A stretch of DNA of 64,000 nt from Stomoxys calcitrans (Eukaryota; Arthropoda; Insecta; Diptera; Muscidae): assembly GCF_963082655.1 (NCBI RefSeq), contig NC_081553.1, forward strand, positions 210,958,117-211,022,116, read 5' to 3'. The notes below the pieces were generated by a model. That model saw only the letters and a list, made by a program, of their open reading frames with translations, was not told the DNA's origin and made no database searches. A program made the translations under genes and the position numbers. Below, piece by piece: positions 33,322 to 44,129 of the stretch; the first letter of the stretch is position 1, and every line of letters starts with the position of its first letter.

Positions 33322-33719
33322 CTCTGATCCATGGAAACCAATGAAAAATCCAATTTATGTTTCGACTTGAACATATTCTCCTTATGGGGTATCTCCAACA
33401 AACTGGGTGGTCCAAACGGTGTACAATAGGCAAATAAAGCCAAAGGGGGCTCTTCGGTCTTGCGATTTTGACCATGGAGAATTTTGATACGCCCCCGTAT
33501 ATCAAGGCGCAAAAACCCCGAGGTATTGTCCAACAGACATCTGAAACGCACTGTAAAACTACGCTCCAAATACAGGGCCTTGTCGGGAGCCAATGTTTCG
33601 GCTAATTGCATACTAGACATGTCAGCGGGTAAAAAAGAATTCCATAGTAATTGTCTTTGCAGTTCCTCGCGATCCTCGGAGTGTACCAATTCATACACCG
33701 ATTGGTGTACAATGTCAGA
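33322..33719 (-). CDS. ss: spineless exon: rest of PAS-A, linker, start of PAS-B
   Basis: A 398-bp exon coding 132 residues plus two bases. It starts SDIVHQSVYELVHSEDREEL, completing PAS-A. It continues through the inter-PAS segment (SFTVRFRCLLDNTSGFLRLD, then RGRIKILHGQNRKTEEPPLA) and enters PAS-B with HKLDFSLVSMDQ. The acceptor is TTTCAG|TCT and the donor is CAGAG|GTAAGT. In this family PAS-A mediates dimerisation with the ARNT partner (Tango in flies); the PAS-B ligand pocket of vertebrate AHR is thought not to bind dioxins in insects. No stop or frameshift is seen and the sequence is nearly invariant relative to the fly protein I remember, so the gene is under strong constraint. The intron separating it from the previous exon is 10.3 kb and filled with repeats. 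Confidence 0.97.
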
Positions 33720-33722
33720 CTG

Positions 33723-34195
33723 AAAGGAAGAAAAAAAAAAACGGACAATGAAACGAAATCAGATTAAAAAACTCAAGTGTTTATGTATAGTGGCTCTCTG
33801 GTTAGGATTTAGTGTAGAAAACACCTTTGCTTTGATTGTTTTAAAGGCTATTGGCTTCCTTTAGTTTTTATTCTACTCCTTGCCCCGAATTTATTGATTT
33901 TTTTCCACTGCTACGGGGTTTATAAATCATTGCCAATGTTAAATTGAAAACTTATTTTTTCGGTTGTTCATTGGTAAGCGGCCTTTTTGCTTTAGTTGCA
34001 GCATTGTTTTCGTTTTGATGCATTTTTGGTTACTTGTGGCCAATTGCCCCGAAAACACCACTCTACAGGTAGCTCAGAAATTGAGATATAAATTTGTAAG
34101 AAGGAGGTTTCTTTGTTATGATTCAAAGATATTGTGTTATGAAAATAAGACGCAGCAAGTAAAACAAGGCTAAAGTTGGGGGGAGACGACTATGT
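33723..34195. other. unique intronic DNA next to spineless exon
   Basis: About 470 bp immediately upstream, in gene direction, of the acceptor at 33719. AT-rich, with no repeat recognised and no convincing ORF. Confidence 0.4.
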
Positions 34196-34199
34196 AATA

Positions 34200-34690
34200 C
34201 CCTACACCAGAAGTATAATAGTCGGCTCCTCAGACTTTTTCACAAGTATTGAGAAGTTAACTACACCTTATGGCAATTTTGATAGATATAAAACCAAAAT
34301 TGGGACATCTGCAGCCATAAAGGTCATATCGGATGAAACATAATATGGAAGTTATGTCTAAATTCCAAACGATTTTGATGAAAATTTGCACACTTATTGA
34401 AACGTCAAACCTAACACCTCGTGCCAAGTTTTGAAAGGATCGAGCCAAAATTGTGGCTACCATACCACATGAAAGATAATTATGGGAGCTATATTAAAGT
34501 CTGAACCGATTTTGGCCTAATTTTGCTCACTTATAGTAACTCTGCACCCTTGTTGAGATGTCAAATAAAACCTCCCATACCAAATTTTTTAACGATGAAC
34601 TAAAGTTCTGGCTACTACAGCTATAAAAGACCATATCAGATGAAAGTTAAGTTCTGTGGAGGGAAGCATACTCATTTTCCTATCTTTAGT
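34200..34690 (-). mobile_element. fragment of a tandem-unit repeat
   Basis: Contains three spaced copies of CCATATCAGATGAAAGTTAA / CATATCGGATGAAACATAAT-type sequence and TATGGGAGCTATATTAAAGT. It is related in style to the tandem-unit transposons but more diverged; non-coding. Confidence 0.45.
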
Positions 34691-35164
34691 AGCTGTCCAT
34701 AAAATTAATGTCCCATTATCACCTAATGTAGGGTACATCAAATTAATTTTTCATTAACCCAAGAAATTTACACATCTTCATATCCTAACCTCTCGTTCGT
34801 CCTCCTAACTTCAAAACTACTTCAATATGTATTGTTTTGGGTAATTCGCCCAAATAAACAAAACAAAAAACCAAAGCAACTCTTAGCAAACTCTGGCATA
34901 AGGCTATGTCTTCCTTAATCCTCGCCGTACATTCTCCTGGCCCTGGTCATAGTAAAACAAATATTTTTAATTGAGATACCAAAGTGGGCGTAACTATTTT
35001 TGCCGTTTTACACATTTACAGCTAAAGAGAAGAAATCGCACTCGCAAGGATGCCTAATACCAATACAAAGAGCAAAAAAGATCTAAGACAAAAAAACCCC
35101 TCGCGAAAAGCATGAGTGTTGCTCGACCCCAGGAATAATGGAAATCTTTGACTGCCTTTTCATT

Positions 35165-35840
35165 TGAACATCTCTATCTGGTGAAATGGTTTGAAAAGAA
35201 AACCTGCAGACCCAGAGCAGTCGGAGATCAGTAGTATCTGGCTTAGGAGGAGTAAAGGAACAAGCAGCAAACCACCAGCACATGTTGGTAACTGGCTCCT
35301 GCAATTCTCATTGCAAGGCAGTTAATCTGCGGCAACACGTTCCAAACAAATATTAACCAAGTTGTTGGGTTTAAAAACCCAAGCATTATTGTTAAAGCTG
35401 TTGATGCTGCCTCCGCCATCAGCGCCACTATTGCTCTTGCAACAATTTGGGCAATAAAAATCTTTCATATTGTATTTGGCATTTGTACTCCAATTCCTTC
35501 TTAAGCTTGTTGTTCATCCACCACCGTACTGTATGCCTCTGCGAGGGTAGGTCTTGGGTGTCTACCATAGCCATATAGCTGGCCGGCACTTGTAGTGGCT
35601 CGTGTATGCCTTCTCTTAAGCGTATGCGCACAATTTTTCCCCATCGTTACTGTGAATTTCTGCTTTGGTTTCGATTCATTTGTTCGCCTCGATAATGGCA
35701 TGGTGTAGTACACCTCCATCAACAATTCTCATATGGTGGTTATTTGTGATGCTGTTAAAGATGACCAGACCACAACGACCACCATAAGTACCAGTACAAG
35801 TATGATGATGATAATGATGATGATGATATGTATGCTTGTA
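35165..35840 (-). pseudogene. broken gene for a small secreted or membrane-anchored protein
   Basis: Read on the minus strand, three frames in succession give one coherent protein-like path. A hydrophobic start (LVLVLMVVVVVWSSLTASQI) is interrupted by TGA; then ELLMEVYYTMPLSRRTNESK and KPKQKFTV. After a one-base slip in GGGGAAAAA come IVRIRLREGIHEPLQVPASY, MAMVDTQDLPSQRHTVRWWM and NNKLKKELEYKC. After another slip: NMKDFYCPNCCKSNSGADGG and NNNAWVFKPNNLVNICLERV, a TAA, then LPCNENCRSQLPTCAGGLLL and a hydrophobic tail VPLLLLSQILL. Cysteines and the hydrophobic ends suggest a signal peptide and a GPI- or membrane-anchor tail. I do not recognise the family. Two or three frame changes plus two stops make it a pseudogene, unless the indels are assembly errors in homopolymers. 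It lies in an ss intron on the ss strand. Confidence 0.5.
35800..35830. repeat. ATG/ATC microsatellite
   Basis: Run of GATGATGATAATGATGATGA-type triplets; overlaps the hydrophobic start of the broken gene, where it would encode poly-Ile. Confidence 0.6.
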
Positions 35841-35984
35841 ATATTAGTTATCGTTAAGCAAACAACACCGACACAACAATGCCGGCAAACATGTTGCCGA
35901 TGAGAAGAAAAGTACCCAATGGGATAAATAGTGAATAAACAAACTTTGAACAGGGTTGAAACTTAGATTTGAATATTAGAGCTG

Positions 35985-37665
35985 TTATAGACAAGTAGTT
36001 TGATCATGAAAGAGTATTTTGATCATGCAAGAATGGTTTGATCAAACAAAATTACCTCGATCAAACGAGAGTAGTTTTATCATGCAAGAGTAATTTAATC
36101 ATACTAGAGTATTTTGAACACTCAAAACAAGTTTGATCATGCAAGAGAAGTTTGATCATGCAAGAGAAGTTTGATCATACAATAGTAGTTTGATTAAACA
36201 AGAGAATTTGATAATACTGGAGTAGTTTGATCATACAAAAGTATTTCGATCTACTACAGTAGTTTACTCATGAAAGAGTAGTTTGGTGATACAATACTAG
36301 TTTAATCATACAGGAATAGTTCAATCATACAAGAGTGGTTAAATCATACAGAGAGAAATTCGATCATACAAGAATAGTTTGATCATGCAAGAGTAATTTA
36401 ATCATACTAGAGTAGTTTGAACACACAAAATAAGTTTGATCATGCAAGAGTATTTCGATCATACGAGAGTAGTTTGATCAAACGAGAGAATTTTGATCAT
36501 ACTAGAGTAGTTTAATGATAAAAAAGTACTTTGATCTACTAGACTAGTTTGATCATGAAAGTGTGGCTTGACTATAGAAGAGTAGTTTAATCATACAGGA
36601 TTAGTTCGATCGTACAAGAGTAGTTTGACCATACGAGAGAATTTTGATCATACTACAGTAGTTTGATCATACAAAAGGTCTTTGATTTACTAAAGTACTT
36701 TGTTCCTGAAATAGTAGGATAGTTTGGTGGCACAAGAGTAGTTTAATCATGCAGGGGTAGTTCCGTCATACAAGAGTAGTTTGACTATGCAAGAGTAGTT
36801 TGGCCATACAAAGTAGAGAGAGTTGTTTGTTCATGTAAGAGCAGTTTGATCATACTAGAGTACTTTGGATCATACAGGAGTGTTTCGATCATGCAGAGTA
36901 CTTTGATCATACAAGAGCAGTTTGACCATACTATGAGAGAAATTTGATCATTGTACAGTATTTTTATCATACAAGAGTAGTTTGACAATACAAGAGTAGT
37001 TTGACTATACAAGAGTAGTTTGACCATACAAAATATTGTAGTTGGATCATACAAGATTAGTTCGATCATTATTATAGTAGTTGACTATACAAGAGTAGTT
37101 TGACCATACAAAGTAGTTTGATCATACAATATTATTTCGATCACATAAGAGTAGTTCGATTATACTAGAGTACTTTTAACATACAAGGGTAATTTGAGCA
37201 CGCAAAAGTAGTTTGACTATAAAAGATCAATTTGATAATGCGAGAGAATTTTTAACTACTAGAGAATTTTGCTCATAAAAAATTAGTTTTGTTTTACAAG
37301 AGTAGTAGTTATAATACAGGAGTAGTTCGACCAAAGAAGAATAGTTTGACTATACAAGAGTAGTTTGACATTACAAAGTAGTTTGACCATACAAGAGTAG
37401 TTTGGTAATGCAAGAGTAGTTTGATCCTACAAAAGTAGTTTGATCATGGAAGGGTGTTTGATCATACAAAAGAAGATTGATCAGACAAGATTAGTTTGAT
37501 CAGACTGGAGTGGTTTGATGATACAAAAATTGATAGATCACGCAAGAGTTGATCATACTACAATTGTTTGATCAACTTAAGATTAGTTTGATCATTAAAT
37601 AATAGTTTGGTCATACAAGAGTAGTTCGATCATGCTCCAGCATTTTGATCAAACTCTAACTACTC
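35985..37665 (+). repeat. 19-bp minisatellite array (AGTTTGATCATACAAGAGT)
   Basis: About 85 degenerate 19-20 bp units, AGTTTGATCATACAAGAGT, continuing in scattered form to about 38110 with CTACTCTGTT and GATCGAACTACACTTTTA variants. Same core (TTTGATC) as the arrays at 39.2, 51.7, 54.0, 55.5 and 57.1 kb and the 89-bp satellite at 58.1-59.5 kb. Lies in the 10.3-kb ss intron. Confidence 0.9.
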
Positions 37666-38110
37666 TGTTTTCACATTACTCCAGTATGATGTTGAATGAT
37701 CGAACTACACTTTTATAGTCAAAATATCAAAGACGAACACGAGGGTAGTCCGACGTCTAATGGTGCTCTAGAGATTTTCATGCAAGCATAGATTGATCAT
37801 GCAAGAATATTTGGTCATACTAGAGTAGTGTGATCATAATAGATTCTTTCCATCATACTACAGTTGTTTGATCATCTGCAAGCGTAATTGGATCATAAAA
37901 TAGTAGTTTGATCATGCTCCAGCAAATTGATTAAACAAAAGTAGTTTGATCATGCTCCAGAAGTTTGATCAAACTCTAACTACTCTGTTATTAAAGTACT
38001 CCAGCAAGATCTAGTATTATCGAACTACACTTTTACAATCGAACTACCATAGATGAACACGAGGGTAGTCTAATAAAACAAAAGTATTGTTGTTTGATTG
38101 AACAGGAGAA
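37666..38110 (+). repeat. frayed end of the TTTGATC array with a ~310-bp duplication
   Basis: The segment TTTGATCAAACTCTAACTAC ... AACACGAGGGTAGTC occurs at about 37646 and again near 37960, so array edge and adjoining unique sequence were duplicated together. Confidence 0.6.
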
Positions 38111-38289
38111 GTTTGAATCCTCTTTACTAGCACAAGGTTTTCGAAAGATTTACATGTCAGCAAGATTTTTTCATCTCTTGATTTTTAAAATTAGGAACTA
38201 AATTTTTCCTCTAAAATTCCTTCATTTAGGGACATCACAAAGAAGCGAAATATCTAGGCTAAATCCTAGTCTCTAAACTGGCCTCTTTC

Positions 38290-38625
38290 AGAAGGATGTT
38301 CGGTAAGAAGTGGGGAGTTAACCCAAAGATGATTTACTGCATGAACAAGGCCATTGTGAGAAACGTGCTGACAAAACCAGGGAGTTCGAGGAGGTGTAAA
38401 GACAGTCGCCGGTTTTGCATATGTGTCATTTGTGAAGCACCTTATCATTGTGGAAGGGATGGTCTGAGCGAATTTGGTGGCGAAGTGGCAATCTGTGTAT
38501 GGAAGCCAAATTGCCAGGACTCTCAGAAATATCGGCCGTCGAAGAAGGGGTTGCTGGGATTTGATAATAGGTCAATGAGGACTAGAAGCTTTCTAGATAA
38601 GTCGATTAGCCATGTCTGTGTTTGT
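38290..38625 (+). pseudogene. non-LTR reverse transcriptase fragment (C-terminal part)
   Basis: Encodes MFGKKWGVNPKMIYCMNKAI followed by VRNVLTK, matching the 'GKxWGLxPKxVxWMYxAIVRPxLTY' thumb region that follows the polymerase motifs of jockey/CR1-type reverse transcriptases. The catalytic YADD region is not present upstream and the frame dissolves after TKPG. Old fragment in the ss intron. Confidence 0.65.
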
Positions 38626-38629
38626 TGAA

Positions 38630-39085
38630 TTGTCTAAATCGGTTTATAACCTGATAAAGTACTACTACCAAATTTCCCATGAACATTTCACTAAGGAATA
38701 CTTCTCTCATATTAATGAGAACAGTCCGAAAAAACAGCCGTATAAACTTTTCTTCAGATTTGATTTCTTCAGCGTCTAGAAGTCGCAAATATCACCCGAT
38801 TTGGCTGAATTTTCGGCACGTCATGTTTTGCTATGATTTCCAACAGCCGTGCCATGTATGGTCTAAATAGGTTTATAAACTCATATAGCTCTCATAGAGG
38901 AGCAATTATTTGGCTGAAATTTTAAACGATTTTATTTTTATGACTTTTAATATTCTTAGAAGTACAGCCCATCTGTACATGTATCCCCTATACATTAGAA
39001 AAAGTCATTCAAAGAAAGTGTCAAATGCGATCCATAGTGGAGGGTATATATGAGTCGGTATGACCGAACTTATCGCGTTTTTAAT
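38630..39085 (+). mobile_element. tandem-unit transposon fragment
   Basis: Has ATCGGTTTATAACCTGATAA, TCACCCGATTTGGCTGAATT and the terminal type sequence GTGGAGGGTATATATGAGTC GGTATGACCGAAC. It is followed within 100 bp by a TTTGATC minisatellite, as in the copies at 52-54 and 55.9 kb. Confidence 0.6.
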
Positions 39086-39149
39086 TGTTTATAAGTCTCC
39101 TTGTCTCGTTTCTAGGTCTAATCTAGGGACTCACAATTTGGGTATTATA

Positions 39150-39535
39150 ATGGGCCAAATGGATCAAACTTGAGAAGGTCGATCAAACAAGAAGAGTTTA
39201 GTCTGATCAAACTACTCCAGTTTGATCAAACTACTTCAGTTGGTTCAAACTGCTCCGGTTGGATCAAACTCTCCCGGTTAAAAAAACTTCTCCAGTTTGA
39301 CTAAATTACTCTCGTTTGATCAAACTACTCAAGTGTGTTTACAATACTTCAATATGTTCGAGCTTCCCCAGTTTGATCAAACTACTCCAGTTTGATGAAA
39401 CTACTTCAGCTTGATCAAACTATATCAGTTTGATCAAATTTCTCAAGTTCGATCAAACTGAAGTAGTTTTATCAAACTGAAGTAGTTTTATCAAACTATT
39501 CTATTGTAGTCGGATGTTCGATGAAACTTTTTCAG
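39150..39535 (+). repeat. TTTGATCAAACTACTCCAG minisatellite
   Basis: About 20 units of 19-20 bp whose TTTGATCAAA core is a perfect palindrome. A variant of the 35.98-37.66 kb array. Confidence 0.85.
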
Positions 39536-39539
39536 TTCA

Positions 39540-40390
39540 GTTTTTAAAGATGTTATACAAAAAACCTTATCATCCTTGATTTGCCCATGTTCTTCAATCT
39601 CTTCCAACTTAAACTTTACTTTCGCAACACCCATCTTTAATTTTTCCTACTGGCCTCTTGAATTTTTCGAAAAACCCCTTGTGTATAATTCAAATTCATA
39701 AACAAGTTAATAATATTGTATGTTGTATGTAAATAATAAAAAACAAACAAACCATACAACACAACCGACATGGCTGCTGTACAGGCGGCTATCAATATGA
39801 TTGGACCGAAGACTAGTGGTGATGGTGGCGGTAAGGGTGCGCCACGCTATGCCGCTCTAGAGAAAACACCAAAGCGAGTAAATAATAAAAAGTGTGCTGC
39901 ATTTGATCTCAAGCAATAACCGTAACAGAACATATGAATGGTCATAAGAACAGACGGACAAACAGACAGAGGATTTAGTGTTCAGCTGTAAGGAAGGTAG
40001 GAGATACGGACAGACGGAACGAGTATGTATGCAACCACAATACTAGTAAGGCGATTGCGCAATCCTCCCGCTGAACTGATTTATTATTTATTACTTCAAT
40101 AACGCACAAAACTATCGAAGATACCACAATGATAGCAATGAGCGGTTAAAGGTGATAATGGACTAATTCACATTGAAAAAAAAAAAATAAAGATATTGTA
40201 TGTCAAAAATTCTAAAAAAAATATGAGAGCAAATGTGCTGTTCTGACAAGAACATTAAACAACATTTTTAATTTTCTGTGGTGTCTTGTGTAAGTTCTCA
40301 AACCATGTCTATAAAAAAGCTCTTCCCCATCTTATTTGGTAGCGAAATCTCAGCCCTAACAGCAACCATGAAAATGAGAAAAGTCTCCCC
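39540..40390. other. unique intronic DNA
   Basis: Contains ACGGACAAACAGACAGAGGA and otherwise no recognised repeat or ORF; candidate for regulatory sequence only because it is not repetitive. Confidence 0.35.
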
Positions 40391-40392
40391 AC

Positions 40393-40640
40393 TAGGCTAA
40401 TGACTTTTTTACAACTTAATATACCTGCATCATGTTTTGATTAAGGCTGCAGAGTCAAGCCCTCGGTTCTGAGTTGGACAGCTTTTCGGAGTCAGGGATA
40501 GAGTGCTCAACTTCGAACATAAGTCGGACTCAATAGTCCGACTTCGACTCCCAACTAGGCTGATGACTTTTTTACAACCTTGTACCCCTGTATTATCTTT
40601 TGATCAGGGCTGCGGAGTCCAGCCCTTGACTCTGACCCCG
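40393..40640 (+). repeat. 160-bp direct duplication
   Basis: ACTAGGCTAATGACTTTTTT ACAAC... GGCTGCAGAGTCAAGCCC (from 40392) recurs as ACTAGGCTGATGACTTTTTT ACAACC... GGCTGCGGAGTCCAGCCC (from 40553), about 160 bp apart, with GAGTCGGACTC-like symmetrical sequence between. Confidence 0.7.
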
Positions 40641-40804
40641 GGTTTTAGTTTTAGTCATAAGCGCAGAAAGGCATCTGGGGGGTTGGCTAAGCACCCCTCC
40701 AGAATTTTCAAAACTCATTGTTTTCGGAGAAATTTGCTAATTATATTGCTATTCAAAGGGTTTCAGCCCCCCAGAAAGGTGGGCTGGCTTCGCTTATGCT
40801 TTTA

Positions 40805-40965
40805 GAGGCCACCGTGGCGCAGAGGTTAACATGTCCGCCTATAGAAACGAGGTCTCTTATCATTGAGCTAAAACTTGAATCGGATGGCATTCAATCATAT
40901 GAGAAGTATGCCCCCCTCCTCTGTTCTTTAAGGGAATAATCGTGGGAAAATTTGCATTTGATTAT
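40805..40965 (+). mobile_element. tRNA-like SINE, 5' head
   Basis: GGCCACCGTGGCGCAGAGGT TAACATGTCCGCC contains an A-box-like TGGCGCAGAGG. The B-box half is lost here. The tail includes TCTGTTCTTTAAGGGAATAA TCGTGGGAAAATTTGC. A minus-strand relative with an intact B box lies at 51.54-51.61 kb. Confidence 0.5.
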
Positions 40966-40969
40966 TGCT

Positions 40970-41785
40970 GTTCTGGACTTAATCAATTTAACCCATCAGC
41001 CGCCACTGCTTCAGCGGCAAGACTCAACTAAGCAATGCATAAGCCAACAGGTTGAATTTATAAAATAATTTTACATCACTTGTGTATTGGAAATGTGTAA
41101 ATGTTTAAGATAGTTAATATGTTAGTTCGTACATCGATGGGATTATGGATATTGTATTTCAAAGCTGTAGCTGTTTTTTTTTTGTAATAACAGAAAAGGA
41201 GTTTATTATGTTACTGGGAAAATTCAATAGTTCAGTATTGTGAGAATTTTTATGATACATGGCGAATTTAACTCTAGATTCACAAATTGCAATCTAAAAT
41301 CTTAGCTAAAGCGATGCGTAGCAAATTTCACACTTGTTACAATGAAAATTTTCGATATTCTGAAAAAATAAAATTGAGGCAAAAATTGGGAGGAAAGTTG
41401 AGAGAAGAAAAGCCTATTGTGTAAGAAAAAAGAGATTAAAGACGGGAGTCTGAGCCCGTAGGAATAGAAAAGATGTCCGAAAATTTTCTAAAGAGTATAA
41501 TAACAAAACGATTAGATTTGGTACAGGCAGAGTCTCCTATTGAGATAAAGATGGCATTCTGGTAACAAAAACGGAGAAACACACATCTCAAAGGTTTTGG
41601 TAGCCAGAATGAGAGCAACATGGTAATAACTAGACTTGAGATAGCAGGCAGCAGGAGCCGATGGGTTACCAACTGAGCACTTTATAACTATAGACGACAC
41701 TCTAATAGAGCATATGCATCATATTGTTTACTCAATATGGCTTAAAGAGCACATATTCGATGATGAGAACATCAACATACTGTAC
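40970..41785. other. non-repetitive stretch, no gene identified
   Basis: Short ORFs on both strands around 41436-41700 show no recognised motif. It precedes an RTE-like reverse transcriptase relic and may belong to the same dead element. Confidence 0.3.
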
Positions 41786-41789
41786 ACAA

Positions 41790-42105
41790 GATGTGCACAA
41801 TACGGATGAATAAATCTCCTACATCTTGCATGTTGAATATTATCGCAAAGGAATTAAGACCTAAAGTCAGTGAGACAATTGGTCCCTTTCAGAGTGGGTT
41901 TAGTATTCTTCGAGATATTCACACTACAAATTGGCGAAAGGTACAGATGGGTACCTTCCGCCAATTGCGAATTACGACGGCATTCGACGTTTGAAGCTAA
42001 TCAAAGTCATGACTAAGTTTGACATGCCAGCAGTTAAGTCGCGATGTAAGACAATGGGAGCTTCGAGGTGCGAACTTATCTCATCATCACTTTAGAGTGA
42101 CCTTA
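41790..42105 (+). pseudogene. RTE-like reverse transcriptase fragment
   Basis: Encodes NIIAKELRPKVSETIGPFQS GFSI, resembling the 'RLxPxxxxIIGxxQxGFRPGRST' finger motif of RTE-clade reverse transcriptases, and soon after ITTAFDV, like the 'DFxxAFD' motif A. Stops follow immediately. Remnant only. Confidence 0.55.
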
Positions 42106-42109
42106 TCCT

Positions 42110-44015
42110 CTAAGAAACTTTTTCCGATATTATGCCCTTAGAGAATTTATTTCCGAAATTTTGTCTATAGATAAAGTTTCATCGATATTAGAGCATACAT
42201 TTCCTATATATTTTTTAGAAACAAATTTTATTCGTTTTTGCGTTTCTTTTTATTTTGGACAAAAAAATCTTAGTACAAATTTTTATCGAAATTTTAATCG
42301 AATATACATATTTTAAAAATTTTTTTGGAAAATTTTTTTTTTCGTTTTTGCGTTTCTTGGACAAAAAGAATTAGCACAAATATTTATGGAAATATTTATC
42401 GAAATATTTGTTGGAATTTCGTTTTAAGCAAAGCTGTTAATATCATTTGGTCTTCGGAGAAAATTTTAAATGCTATTGATAATTTCTTATCGAAATTTTT
42501 ATCGATTTTGTTTTGAGAAATTTTTATCAAAATTTGGTCTTTAAAAAAGTTTTTCCGAAATTATGCTCTTAGAGAAAATTTCTTCTGAAATTTTGTCTAT
42601 AGAAAAGATTTCAATGATGTTAGAGGATACATTTCTTATAAATTTTTTAGAAAATATATTTATTCCTTTTGACGTTTCTTCTTATTTTGGACAAAAAAAT
42701 TAGTACAAAATTGAATCAAAATATTTATTAATAATTTAAACGAAACATTTATCGAAGTTTCGTTTTAAGCAAAGCTTTCAATAACATTTGGTCTTCGGAG
42801 AAATTTTTAAATGCCAGATAGAATTATCGGTTTTTTTCTTCGATAAATGTTTATCGAAATTTTGTGGTTAGAAAAAAATGTTATCGAAAATTGTATCTTT
42901 GGAAAAAACTTAAAGACACAGATACTGGCAGTTTACCTGCGAATAAGGAAAAAGTAAGACTTTGTAGTACGAACTTATTTCATCATCACTACAAAGTGAC
43001 CTTTTCCCCTTAGAGAAACTTCATACAAACTTTAATTTTGAGAAAGATCCTCCAAAATTATTCCTTGGAGAGAATTTTTCCCAAAAAATTGTTCAAAAAC
43101 ATTTTTATTTGTTTTACATTTCTTTCTATTTTGGACAAAAAAAATTTTTGTAAACATTTTTATCGAAATTTTTTCGATTTTTTTACCGAAGTTTTTTTCA
43201 TTGTTTTTAGCAAAGCTATTAACAAAATTTATTTTTCAGAAAAAATTTTAGCTACCATATAGAAATTTTTGTCTCAAGAGAAATGTCTCTAAAAACTGAT
43301 GTTATCGAAATTTTGTTTTTAAAGAATATTTTACTAAAATTTTTATCGATGTAGTAAAGAAAATTTTGTCTATAAAGACAATTTTATCAAAATTTTGTTT
43401 ATAAAGAAAATTTTATCGAACTTTCGTCTATAAAGTAAATTTTATCGAATTTTTTTCTTATTAGAAAATTTTATCGAAATTTTTTCTTATTAGAAAGTTT
43501 TATAAAGAAATTTTTTTCATATTAGAAAATTTTTTGGAGAAATTGTTATCACAATGTGTTTAATTTTTTTAGAGATAGTTTTATCAAAATTTTGTCCATA
43601 AAGAAAATTTTTTCCTATTAGAATTTTTTTATCGATTTTTTCTTATTAGAAAATGTTATCGAAATTTTTTCTTATTAGAAAATGTTATCGAAAGTTTTTC
43701 TTATTAGAAAATTTTATCGAGAAATTTTTTCTTATTAGCAAATTTTATCGAGAAAAGTTTTTAAGAGAAAATGTTATCGAAATGTGTTCAAAAGCAAATT
43801 TTTATCAAAATTTTGTAGTTAGAAAAGATTATATCGAAAATGACAAGTGTTGATCGAAATTTTGCCTTTAGAGGAATTTTATCAAAATTTTGTCTTATAA
43901 GAATTTTTCAACCTGATTTTGTTATTAGAGGAAGAATATATCGAAATTTTGTCTCCAGAGCAAATTTTATAGAAATTTTGTCTGTAAGAAATAGAATAAA
44001 TTTATTCTTTTTTTC
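42110..44015 (+). repeat. degenerate ATCGAAATTTT array, about 30-bp period
   Basis: Long stretch of loosely periodic AAAATTTTATCGAAATTTTG TCTATAAAG and TTTTTCTTATTAGAAAATT units. One larger block is doubled (TCATCATCACT...AGTGACCTT at 42080 and 42980). It ends within 20 bp of the donor of the PAS-A exon at 44035. No coding potential. Confidence 0.75.
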
Positions 44016-44034
44016 TTAAACTAAGGTAACTTAC

Positions 44035-44124
44035 CTGATGAAACCCCAGATAACTTTCAATACTGTGTGTGGCAAAAAATACTTCGCCATCACAGGTGAG
44101 TATCATGAGAAAACCATTTAAAGC
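44035..44124 (-). CDS. ss: spineless exon with start of PAS-A domain
   Basis: This 90-bp exon encodes 30 residues, ALNGFLMILTCDGEVFFATH followed by SIESYLGFHQ, the first half of a PAS-A fold as in the aryl hydrocarbon receptor/Spineless family (bHLH-PAS transcription factors that pair with Tango/ARNT in the nucleus). It is preceded by a pyrimidine tract ending TTTTTAG and followed by the donor CAG|GTAAGT. Both ends are phase 0, which fits the next exon, starting SDIVHQSVYELV. It is the most 5' ss exon I can find. The bHLH region expected upstream is not recognisable between 44.1 kb and 64 kb, so it probably lies outside the window. A 1.9-kb degenerate AT-rich array sits just downstream in the next intron. 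Identification rests on recalled similarity to Drosophila Spineless and is very strong. Confidence 0.95.
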
Positions 44125-44129
44125 CTAAA

